Part shown: in pieces, positions 1 to 6,189 of the stretch
How the letters are laid out: the number at the start of each line of letters is the position of its first letter
Position numbering within the stretch: position 1 is the stretch's first letter
From: JACRPI01 sp041671005
Lineage (GTDB): Archaea; Nanobdellota; Nanobdellia; Woesearchaeales; DSVV01
Direction: 5' to 3'
Assembly: GCA_041671005.1 (NCBI GenBank)
Contig: JBAZCJ010000050.1
Coordinates: 1 to 8,792, forward strand
Length of the DNA: 8,792 nt
The notes under the pieces: model-generated
The model's input: the letters and a program-made list of their open reading frames with translations, nothing else
Told to the model about the DNA's origin: nothing
The model's database searches: none
Translations under genes and position numbers: made by a program

Positions 1-1
1 T

Positions 2-1114
2 TCTGCACAAAGAACAAGAGAAGCATTATGTGTTACTAAAGGATTAATAAGTGAAATACAACCTAGCACAGTATATCGTGATTCTTCTATTTTAGGAATG
101 CAAAGTACAGAAAAAAATATTGTGAGAGTAGGAACATCATATACATTAAATTCTGAATCATTAGGTGAGATTCTTACAAGTTGCGGTGCAACATCAGTTG
201 CACGAGCTACTCCAGATTATGTAGCACCAACAGTACCAGTTGCAAAAGTTACTCCAGATTATGTAGCACCAACAGTACCAGTTGCAAAAGTTACTCCAGA
301 TTATGTAGCACCAACAAACATTCCATCTAATGGGACTAAAGGTTTAACACTTACAGATCGCAGAGGAGAAACTGATCCTTCAATGGTTGACGATTCAAGT
401 GATGGTTTTGATAGAGATGAATCTACAAGATCTACTCCTGTAAGATCTACATCTACTAGATTAACTGCAAGTACTCATGCTACTACAGTAACATGTCCAA
501 TGACATTGGAAGCTTCAGTTTATTCAGGAGGAAGTCCTGGAACTACTTCTGGAAGAGTTTTACAAAGTCTTTATGCTACAGGAGCTATTGATCAATATAT
601 TCCATGTGATAAAAAAAGAGCTCTTCATGATCTTTTGGAAAGTTCAGAAGGACAATTAGCAGCAAAATTAGTATTGACATCTCTTGAAAATCCAGGTACT
701 AATGTTCAATTTACAAAAAATTATGATAAAAAAGATCCTGCACAAATAATGGCAGCAAGATCAGAAGCTGGTAAACTTTATCAGGCTCTTTGTATTCTTG
801 GACCAGACATGACCGAATCATCTAAACGATTTGCTGTTGCAGCTATTTTGCCTTACAATTTATTTAACCCTAATGAATGGCCAACGTTACCATATGGCGC
901 ATTAAAAACTGCAGTAGAAGAAACAACAGGAATGGATTATACTACATTACAAGATGCACTTGTTTTTGGCAGAGAAGAAATGGCATACCAACGATTTGTA
1001 GATGCAGGTAGAGATATTAGAACAATTAGCGCATTTGCTCCTGAATTTGGGGTTACACCAAAAAGATTAACTGATTATGTTGCAAAAGCTATTCAAAGAC
1101 ATTCTTCAGATTAA
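2..1114 (+). CDS. Unrecognised protein with Pro/Thr-rich tandem repeat, 5'-truncated by window edge
   Basis: The reading frame is open from base 2 with no stop before 1112-1114. The first ATG in the window (98) is therefore probably internal and the true start lies upstream. The visible part is 370 residues. It begins with about 60 residues containing a PSTVYRDSSILGM segment, weakly reminiscent of mTERF-like helical repeats seen in some archaeal proteins. Next comes a 14-residue tandem repeat (TPDYVAPTVPVAKV, two full copies plus a partial third), then a Ser/Thr/Asp-rich low-complexity linker. The last ~180 residues are probably a mostly helical folded domain. The final segment (EFGVTPKRLTDYVAKAI) looks like a helix-turn-helix recognition helix. 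No membrane segment is visible. I do not recognise the family; a nucleic-acid-binding role is a guess. Oligo-T tracts follow the stop codon. Confidence 0.85.
   Translation, partial: SAQRTREALCVTKGLISEIQPSTVYRDSSILGMQSTEKNIVRVGTSYTLNSESLGEILTSCGATSVARATPDYVAPTVPVAKVTPDYVAPTVPVAKVTPDYVAPTNIPSNGTKGLTLTDRRGETDPSMVDDSSDGFDRDESTRSTPVRSTSTRLTASTHATTVTCPMTLEASVYSGGSPGTTSGRVLQSLYATGAIDQYIPCDKKRALHDLLESSEGQLAAKLVLTSLENPGTNVQFTKNYDKKDPAQIMAARSEAGKLYQALCILGPDMTESSKRFAVAAILPYNLFNPNEWPTLPYGALKTAVEETTGMDYTTLQDALVFGREEMAYQRFVDAGRDIRTISAFAPEFGVTPKRLTDYVAKAIQRHSSD
209..316 (+). repeat. Exact 42-nt in-frame tandem repeat (2 full copies plus 24 nt)
   Basis: Copies at 209-250 and 251-292 are identical at the nucleotide level, and 293-316 repeats the first 24 nt. 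Each unit encodes 14 residues (TPDYVAPTVPVAKV). The codons before copy 1 (191-208) look like a diverged partial unit. The period is a multiple of three, so copy-number change keeps the frame. Identity at synonymous positions suggests recent duplication or slippage. Confidence 0.95.
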
Positions 1115-1122
1115 TTTTATTA

Positions 1123-1141
1123 TTTTTTTTAACTTTTTTTT
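1123..1141 (+). terminator. Oligo-T terminator after the first gene
   Basis: Two T8 tracts (1123-1130 and 1134-1141) lie 9-27 nt after the stop codon, without a preceding hairpin. Runs of T in the non-template strand are the usual archaeal intrinsic termination signal. They lie upstream of the next gene's TATA box, which fits separate transcription units. Confidence 0.6.
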
Positions 1142-1166
1142 GTATTTGTATTTATTTATTAATTTT

Positions 1167-1180
1167 AGAAACTTATATAA
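1167..1180 (+). promoter_or_regulatory. Archaeal BRE/TATA promoter for the beta-CASP gene
   Basis: A purine-rich BRE-like stretch (AGAAAC from 1167) precedes TTATATAA at 1173-1180. The box centre is 27.5 nt upstream of the A of ATG 1204, so transcription should start at or within a few bases of the start codon. No Shine-Dalgarno sequence precedes the ATG, consistent with a leaderless mRNA. Confidence 0.75.
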
Positions 1181-1203
1181 ACTCCATTCTCTAAAAAAAT
1201 ACT

Positions 1204-2463
1204 ATGGAAATTGTTTTTCATGGAGCTGCTGGAGAAGTTGGCAGAAGTTGTATAGAAATTGATAATTCTTTTCTTCTGGATGCTGGTTTAAAAATTACTG
1301 AAAAAGGAACTGAATATCCTACTTATCTGGATACAAAAAAAATTCAAGCAGTTTTTATTAGTCATGCTCACCTTGATCATACTGGTGCATTGCCTATTTT
1401 TAACCATGAGGGATTATCATGCTCGATTTATGCAACACATATGACAAAACTTACAACAGAAGTGCTTCTGAATGATTCGTTTCATATTGAATTAATTACT
1501 CATTCTCACGCAGGATATAGTAAAGAAAATATTTTTACTGTTCTTCAACATTTTCATGATGTTTCATATGATGAACAAATTAGTATTAGTAAAGATTTGT
1601 CTGCACAATATCTTGATGCAGGACATATTCCTGGGAGTTCATCTATTCTTTTAAATTATAAAAGGAAAAAGATATTATATACTGGTGATATCAATTGGAA
1701 ATCAACACAGTTAATTGCAGGAGCACATTATACTGCAAACCCAGACATTATGATCTCTGAAAGTACTTATGGAGATAGATTACATCCAAACAGACAAGAA
1801 TCTGAAAAACAATTTATTGAAGCAATTAAAGATGTGCTGAACAAAGGCGGTTCTATTTTATTGCCTGCATTTGCAGTTGGCAGAGCACAAGAATTAATGA
1901 TTCTTTTAACAAAATCAGGAATAGATTGTCCTATTTTTCTCGATGGAATGGCAAAAAAGATTACAGAATTGTGCATCACAAATTCTTCATTTGTTAAAAG
2001 TTTTAAAGAACTGCAGGATGCGCATAAAAAAGTCCAGCCTATTGTAAGTGAAAATGATAGAAAACGAATTATGCACGAAAAATGTATTATTATTACAACA
2101 TCTGGAATGGTAACAGGAGGTCCTGTTATGGAATACCTTAAAATGATGTTCTTTGAACCTAAACATGCAATATTTTTGACAGGATATCAGGGAGAAGGAA
2201 CAAATGGGCGTTTATTATTACAAGAACGATGTGCATATATTGATGGTAAAAAAGTGCAATGGACAGGAAGAATTGAGCAATATGATTTCAGTGCACACGC
2301 TGGACAGGATGATTTAATTGAAGCTGTACAAAGAATGAAGCCAAAAGTTTTGATCTTGAACCATGGTGATGATGTAGCATTAGCTGCATTTGCTGATAAA
2401 ATAAAGCGAATTGTCCCTTCAGTAATTATTGCAAAATTAAATGAAAAGATTGTTGTGAATTAG
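1204..2463 (+). CDS. Beta-CASP metallo-beta-lactamase ribonuclease (aCPSF2/YSH1-like, no KH domains)
   Basis: Predicted zinc-dependent RNA endo/exonuclease of the CPSF73-RNase J superfamily, 419 aa, cytoplasmic. The motifs are complete: Asp26 in FLLDAG (motif 1), HAHLDH 54-59 (motif 2), His141 in DAGHIPGSS (motif 3), Asp162 in YTGDI (motif 4). The beta-CASP motifs follow: Glu186 in SEST (A), His365 in SAHAG (B) and His387 in NHGDD (C). The protein starts directly with the MBL fold and lacks the N-terminal KH domains of aCPSF1/FttA. The length fits the KH-less archaeal aCPSF2 group, which family knowledge links to RNA processing or decay. RNase J-like 5'-exonuclease activity cannot be excluded from sequence. 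ATG 1204 is chosen because HGAAGEVGRS is the usual family N-terminus and because of the correctly spaced TATA box. Confidence 0.95.
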   Translation: MEIVFHGAAGEVGRSCIEIDNSFLLDAGLKITEKGTEYPTYLDTKKIQAVFISHAHLDHTGALPIFNHEGLSCSIYATHMTKLTTEVLLNDSFHIELITHSHAGYSKENIFTVLQHFHDVSYDEQISISKDLSAQYLDAGHIPGSSSILLNYKRKKILYTGDINWKSTQLIAGAHYTANPDIMISESTYGDRLHPNRQESEKQFIEAIKDVLNKGGSILLPAFAVGRAQELMILLTKSGIDCPIFLDGMAKKITELCITNSSFVKSFKELQDAHKKVQPIVSENDRKRIMHEKCIIITTSGMVTGGPVMEYLKMMFFEPKHAIFLTGYQGEGTNGRLLLQERCAYIDGKKVQWTGRIEQYDFSAHAGQDDLIEAVQRMKPKVLILNHGDDVALAAFADKIKRIVPSVIIAKLNEKIVVN

Positions 2464-2470
2464 TATAAGC

Positions 2471-2478
2471 TTTTTAAA
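2471..2478 (+). promoter_or_regulatory. TATA box for the 166-aa orphan gene
   Basis: TTTTTAAA is centred 26.5 nt upstream of the A of ATG 2501. It lies 8-15 nt past the stop of the beta-CASP gene. The T5 run within it may also act as a weak termination signal. The spacing predicts a leaderless transcript and favours ATG 2501 over the in-frame TTG at 2498. Confidence 0.65.
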
Positions 2479-2500
2479 GCGAACCTGATCCCTTTAATTG

Positions 2501-3001
2501 ATGTTTCCACCAGATTTATTAAAAAAACCTGCAGCTATTTTTGAAATTAATGGGCAAGTATATGCTATTTCTGTTCCGATTTTTGAACTATTTAAAGAAC
2601 AGTATTTTGGGTCTTTTCTTGGACAATATGGATTATCTCATCCAGAATTATATGGAAACTGTAGTTATTGCAAACATGTTCAACTTTCTTCAGAAGAAGT
2701 AAAAGATGACGGTACTCATGCTTTAGATACAACTGATACAACCCTTTGTGGATATACAGAAAATTTGGGAATAAGATTAGCATTACCTTTTAAACATCCT
2801 ACAACTCATAATTTAGTTTATGCAGTTCCTCCTTCTGATAAAAATATATGTTGTGGAATAAGGATGTCTTTGTTTGCATTATATTTACATGAAAATGGTA
2901 TTTTGGTCCCTTATAAAAGAGAAGATTTAACATTTGATTTTAAACCTCTTCCTGTTATTGCTAAACCTTCTCCTCTCGAAACGATCATTGGAGAGGCATA
3001 A
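2501..3001 (+). CDS. Hypothetical 166-aa protein with CxxC, Cys and CC motifs
   Basis: I do not recognise this protein. It has five cysteines: Cys54 and Cys57 (GNCSYCKH), Cys83 (TLCGY), and Cys117-Cys118 (NICCGIR). Several histidines accompany them (His47, His59, His73, His99, His103). The arrangement would allow a structural zinc site, but no named zinc-finger fold is evident. The N-terminal ~40 residues (IFEINGQVYAISVPIFELF) look like a strand pair followed by a helix. There is no signal peptide or clear membrane span. The start at ATG 2501 rests on the TATA spacing; TTG 2498 would add one residue. The gene is flanked by genes with their own promoters, so context does not suggest a partner. 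Confidence 0.75.
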   Translation: MFPPDLLKKPAAIFEINGQVYAISVPIFELFKEQYFGSFLGQYGLSHPELYGNCSYCKHVQLSSEEVKDDGTHALDTTDTTLCGYTENLGIRLALPFKHPTTHNLVYAVPPSDKNICCGIRMSLFALYLHENGILVPYKREDLTFDFKPLPVIAKPSPLETIIGEA

Positions 3002-3021
3002 TCTCTGCAAAATTAAAGTAT

Positions 3022-3036
3022 GGAAATCTATATATA
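3022..3036 (+). promoter_or_regulatory. BRE/TATA promoter for the P-type ATPase gene
   Basis: GGAAAT (3022-3027) resembles a BRE and TATATATA (3029-3036) is the box. Its centre is 27.5 nt upstream of the A of ATG 3060, and no Shine-Dalgarno sequence is present. A leaderless mRNA is predicted. Confidence 0.75.
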
Positions 3037-3059
3037 CAATCAATACATAAAATTGTATT

Positions 3060-5696
3060 ATGAACACTCTTTATTATAATAAATCTGTTTCTGAAGTATT
3101 AACTTTTTTAAAAACGTCTGAAACAGGATTAACTACAGAAGAAGTGGGGAGTAGGTTAAATCAGTATGGTCATAATCTTCTTAAAGAAAAAAAGAAAATT
3201 AATCCTGTTATAATTTTTTTAAGTCAGTTTAACAGTATTGTTGTGTATATTCTTATTGGTGCAATAAGCATCTCATTATTTCTTAAAGAATATGTTGATG
3301 CATATGTTATTCTTGCAATTCTTATTTTTAACGCAATTTTTGGTTTTATTCAAGAATATCGTGCAGAAAAATCTATTGAAGCATTAAAAAAAATGACTTC
3401 ATTACATGCAACAGTATTAAGAAATAATCAGGTACATAAAATTAATGCAGAAGATATAGTTCCAGGAGATATACTGCTTCTTGAAGAAGGGGATAAAATT
3501 CCTGCAGATTGTAGAATTATTGAATCAATCCATTTCAAAACACAAGAGGCTGCATTAACAGGAGAATCAACATCGATTGAAAAAATTATTGAATCATTAT
3601 CGGGTATACATTCTCTTGCTGATCAGAAAAATATTATTTTTGCAGGGACTATTGCAACGTCAGGAAGAGCAAAAGCAGTCGTTACAGCAACTGGTATGAA
3701 TATGGAAATTGGTAAGATTGCAACATTGATGAATGAAGCAGAGGAACATGATACTCCTTTACAAAAAAATCTTAATTCTGTTGGAAGAATTATGGGGGTT
3801 TCTGTGATTGTTATTTGTATTATTGTTTTTGCATTATCTGCCCTAAAAGGTTTACCGTTATTGCCAGCTTTTTTAGCATCTGTTGCACTTGCTGTTGCAG
3901 CAATTCCAGAAGGATTGCCTGCGGTGATCACAATTACCCTCGCAATTGGCGTTAAAAAAATGGTTAAAGGTCATGTTCTTGTTAGAAAATTACCTAGTGT
4001 TGAAACATTAGGATGTACTACTGTCATTTGCACTGATAAAACAGGCACATTGACAAAAAATGAAATGACTGTACGTCAAATGTATGTTAATAATAAAATT
4101 ATAGAAGTCACAGGTGTTGGATATGCACCAACAGGTGACTTTTTTATTGGTGGTAAAAAAATTAATCCTTCATCAGCTGAACTTCTTCTTAAAATTGGTT
4201 TGTTGAATAATAATGCTCATATTGAAGATAATCAAATAATTGGGGATCCTACAGAAGCATGTTTATTAGTAACTGCTGCAAAAGCACAGCTTGATAAAGA
4301 AAAATTAAATATAAATGAAAAACGTATAGAAGAAATAATTTTTTCTTCAGAACGAAAACGCATGAGTACTATTCATACGGTTGGTGCAAAACATGTTATG
4401 TACACTAAAGGTGCACCAGACATACTTCTTCATTTATGTAAAAAAATAAATATTAATGGGAAAGTACGTGCATTGACAGCTGTTGATAAAAAAGCAATAG
4501 TCACGGCAACAAATAAATTTTCTTCTACTGCACTTAGGGTTTTGGGATTTGCATATAAAGAATTTACTCATAAAAAAATTACTTATACTGAAGACGATGA
4601 AACTGATCTTGTTTTTGTTGGGTTACAAGCAATGATTGATCCTCCACGAGATGAAGTAAAAGATGCTTTACGAAAATGTAAAGAAGCAGGAATAAGAGTT
4701 ATTATGATCACAGGAGATCATGAATCAACTGCACGTGCAATTGGTCAAGAATTAGGTATAGGTTCTACAGTTATGACAGGCAAAGAACTTGCAACTGTAA
4801 ACCTTAGTGATGTTATTGATACAATAAATATTTTTGCACGCGTTAATCCAGAACATAAATTAAAAATTGTAGAAGCATTACAAAAAAAAGGGCATGTTGT
4901 TGCAATGACTGGAGATGGTGTTAATGATGCACCTGCACTGAAAAAAGCTGATATTGGCATTGCTATGGGTATAACTGGTACAAATGTTAGTAAAGAAGCA
5001 TGTCATATGATCCTTACGGATGATAATTTTGCAAGTATTGTTAATGCCGTTGAAGAAGGCAGAGGAATTTATGGAAATATTAAAAAATATTTTGGATTTT
5101 TATTATCTGGTAATATTTCAGAAGTGCTTATTGTTTTTTTAGCTATTCTTCTTAGTTTTCCATTGCCTCTTGTTGCAGCGCAGATTTTGTTGATTAATCT
5201 TGTTACTGATGGATTTCCTGCACTTGCGTTAAGTGTTGATCCTTATGAACCTTCTTTAATGAAACAAAAGCCACGAAAAAAAGAAGAAAAGTTATTCAAA
5301 GGTCTTGCCCCATATATTTTTTGGTATCCTCTTACAATGACTATTGCAGCAGTTTTAATGTTTGCTTTTGTATATCCTACAGAAGGACTGCAAAAAGCTC
5401 AAACAATGGTCTTTTGTATTATTGCAATATTTGAATTATTTCAAGCATTATCTTGCAGGTCTACTATTCATAGCGCTTTTTCAGTTGGTTTGTTCAAAAA
5501 TAAATGGCTTATTGGTGCTGTTGCATTATCAGCATCAATTGTTTTAGCAGTTGTGTATGTTCCTGCATTACAACAGCTGTTTGATACAGTTTCATTAAGT
5601 GCATTGGAATTTGCAACAATTGTGTTAATATCAATGTCAGGGTATGTTATTATTGAAATCACTAAGGCAATACAGAATAGAAATGTTTCTGTTTAA
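3060..5696 (+). CDS. P2A-type calcium-transporting P-type ATPase (SERCA/PMR1-like)
   Basis: Membrane ATPase of 878 aa, normal length for a bacterial or archaeal P2A pump, predicted to export Ca2+ at the cost of ATP. Domain order: N-terminal cation-ATPase domain (~1-50), M1-M2 (~48-98), actuator domain with TGES 167-170, and M3-M4 with PEGLP 283-287. Then come the P-domain with DKTGT (phosphorylated Asp326), the N-domain with KGAP 450-453, the hinge TGD 551-553 and TGDGVND 617-623, and six C-terminal helices (~675-870). The SERCA Ca2+ ligands have counterparts: Glu284 (M4), Asn685 and Glu688 (M5), Asn713, Thr716 and Asp717 (M6, NLVTD), and Glu792 (M8). Both calcium sites therefore look intact. 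Ca2+ is preferred over Mn2+ on that basis, and Na+/K+ or proton specificity looks unlikely. It appears to be a single-gene unit. Confidence 0.95.
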   Translation: MNTLYYNKSVSEVLTFLKTSETGLTTEEVGSRLNQYGHNLLKEKKKINPVIIFLSQFNSIVVYILIGAISISLFLKEYVDAYVILAILIFNAIFGFIQEYRAEKSIEALKKMTSLHATVLRNNQVHKINAEDIVPGDILLLEEGDKIPADCRIIESIHFKTQEAALTGESTSIEKIIESLSGIHSLADQKNIIFAGTIATSGRAKAVVTATGMNMEIGKIATLMNEAEEHDTPLQKNLNSVGRIMGVSVIVICIIVFALSALKGLPLLPAFLASVALAVAAIPEGLPAVITITLAIGVKKMVKGHVLVRKLPSVETLGCTTVICTDKTGTLTKNEMTVRQMYVNNKIIEVTGVGYAPTGDFFIGGKKINPSSAELLLKIGLLNNNAHIEDNQIIGDPTEACLLVTAAKAQLDKEKLNINEKRIEEIIFSSERKRMSTIHTVGAKHVMYTKGAPDILLHLCKKININGKVRALTAVDKKAIVTATNKFSSTALRVLGFAYKEFTHKKITYTEDDETDLVFVGLQAMIDPPRDEVKDALRKCKEAGIRVIMITGDHESTARAIGQELGIGSTVMTGKELATVNLSDVIDTINIFARVNPEHKLKIVEALQKKGHVVAMTGDGVNDAPALKKADIGIAMGITGTNVSKEACHMILTDDNFASIVNAVEEGRGIYGNIKKYFGFLLSGNISEVLIVFLAILLSFPLPLVAAQILLINLVTDGFPALALSVDPYEPSLMKQKPRKKEEKLFKGLAPYIFWYPLTMTIAAVLMFAFVYPTEGLQKAQTMVFCIIAIFELFQALSCRSTIHSAFSVGLFKNKWLIGAVALSASIVLAVVYVPALQQLFDTVSLSALEFATIVLISMSGYVIIEITKAIQNRNVSV

Positions 5697-5721
5697 TAGT
5701 ACTTAAAAGTAGTAAGATAAG

Positions 5722-5732
5722 TTTTTATATTT
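5722..5732 (+). promoter_or_regulatory. TATA box for the structured RNA
   Basis: TTTTTATATTT follows a purine-rich AGATAAG that could serve as BRE. Depending on which eight bases are taken as the box, its centre is 5725.5-5728.5. That predicts a transcription start at about 5751-5755, where the terminal helix of the RNA begins. Confidence 0.55.
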
Positions 5733-5750
5733 CATTTGTTATAATTTTCA

Positions 5751-5975
5751 TGCTGACACGGACATTTCAGTTGTCCTGGAAAGGATGTTAGTGTAGTAGC
5801 CTCTATCATGCGTTCAGCTATTACTGTGGTGACTGGACTATAACTCACTGCAGCCGACTTGCGTGTGGTATGCTTATGACATGGCGAAGAAGATAACCTT
5901 TAAAGCAGATTGATAAGTGAGATTCGAGTCGATGGTCGCTTAAGGCACTTTTTCACTGAGTCCAGATGTCAGCAC
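5751..5975 (+). ncRNA. Unassigned structured RNA, about 225 nt, closed by a terminal helix
   Basis: This non-coding interval is about 45% GC by my count, well above its AT-rich flanks. It begins ~25 nt after a TATA box and ends at a T7 tract. Bases 5751-5758 pair perfectly with 5967-5974 (TGCTGACA/TGTCAGCA). Inside I see: hairpin 5760-5764/5772-5776; helix 5790-5793/5946-5949; hairpin 5794-5800/5817-5823; a 9-bp hairpin 5824-5832/5845-5853 with two G-U pairs; an irregular hairpin within ~5857-5890; and a 12-bp bulged helix 5897-5911/5934-5945. The central helices abut with almost no unpaired junction bases. The 5833-5839 loop is complementary to 5959-5965, a possible pseudoknot. It lacks the SRP S-domain motif (GGTCCGGAAGGAAGCA), the RNase P conserved blocks and a tRNA cloverleaf. 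It may be a free RNA or the leader of the Lys-rich gene. Confidence 0.6.
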
Positions 5976-5982
5976 TTTTTTT
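5976..5982 (+). terminator. Oligo-T tract at the 3' end of the structured RNA
   Basis: T7 directly follows the closing strand of the terminal helix (ends 5974) after a single C. It fits an archaeal oligo-T terminator and sets the RNA's 3' end near 5976-5982. The next gene starts 27 nt later, so leaky or regulated read-through is possible. Confidence 0.55.
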
Positions 5983-5996
5983 AATATTCTAAACTA

Positions 5997-6005
5997 AGAG
6001 GGGAT
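5997..6005 (+). promoter_or_regulatory. Shine-Dalgarno site of the Lys-rich gene
   Basis: GAGGGGAT at 5998-6005 matches the archaeal SD core GAGGTGAT at seven of eight bases, with its GAGG core 7 nt before ATG 6009. It decides the start at 6009 over the out-of-frame ATG at 6004. It also implies a transcript with a leader rather than a leaderless one. Confidence 0.6.
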
Positions 6006-6008
6006 GAA

Positions 6009-6182
6009 ATGGCAAAAAAGAAATATTCTGGGCGAAAACCAAGTAACAAATCTAAAGTTTCTAAAATTAAAAAATTGTTGAAATATTTAAAAGCACAAAA
6101 AACAAAGAAAGGAAAGAAAATAGTAAACTTTTTGAAATCAAAAAAGACTAAGAAAAGTAAAAAAACAAAGAAACGAAGATAA
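6009..6182 (+). CDS. Very basic 57-aa Lys-rich protein, probable nucleic-acid binder
   Basis: The sequence has 25 Lys and 3 Arg among 57 residues and no Asp or Glu, giving a net charge near +28. It opens MAKKKYSGRKPSNK and has a short amphipathic stretch (IKKLLKYLKAQKTKKGKKI, about 20-38). It ends in KK-T/S repeats (KKTKKSKKTKKRR). This composition is typical of DNA- or RNA-compacting peptides such as histone H1-like tails, and of some small ribosomal proteins. I recognise no specific family and the role is inferred from charge only. The SD site and the adjacent structured RNA suggest translation from an mRNA that may begin at the RNA's promoter. A weak TATA-like stretch near 5980-5988 is an alternative promoter. 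The stop lies 7 nt from the stop of the convergent minus-strand gene. Confidence 0.7.
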   Translation: MAKKKYSGRKPSNKSKVSKIKKLLKYLKAQKTKKGKKIVNFLKSKKTKKSKKTKKRR

Positions 6183-6189
6183 ATTTTAT

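Noticed and set aside
209..316. CRISPR-like or other direct repeat array
   Set aside because: The repeats are contiguous with no spacers, in frame within a long ORF, and encode a Pro-rich linker.
1077..1262. Short plus-strand ORF bridging genes 1 and 2
   Set aside because: It overlaps the end of gene 1, the terminator tracts and the TATA box; its Phe/Leu/Tyr-rich translation comes from T-rich non-coding sequence.
3623..3931. Minus-strand ORF inside the ATPase gene (and similar ones at 4745-4960, 5468-5662, 6831-7193, 7253-7537, 8039-8368)
   Set aside because: All lie opposite well-conserved domains of the ATPase or Elp3, have no promoter of the type seen here, and are best explained as shadows.
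5701..5710. Small inverted repeat ACTTAAAAGT after the ATPase gene as a hairpin terminator
   Set aside because: A 4-bp stem with a 2-nt loop cannot form a stable hairpin, and only a T5 run belonging to the next TATA box follows.
5917..5937. tRNA T-arm (ATTCGAGTC resembles a T-loop)
   Set aside because: Flanking bases do not form a 5-bp T-stem, and no acceptor or anticodon arms of tRNA geometry are found.
5751..5975. Identification of the structured RNA as RNase P RNA
   Set aside because: GGAAAGG (5778-5784) and CGCTTAAGG (5937-5945) loosely recall the two P4 strands, but AAGTCC and AGAAnnnGGCTTA are not present. The 3' bases pair better with 5897-5906.
5751..5975. SRP (7S) RNA
   Set aside because: The near-universal S-domain sequence around GGTCCGGAAGGAAGCA is absent on both strands, and the RNA is shorter than usual for archaea.
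6004..6080. ATG 6004 as start of an alternative reading frame
   Set aside because: That frame stops after about 25 codons, whereas ATG 6009 gives a 57-aa ORF with better SD spacing.
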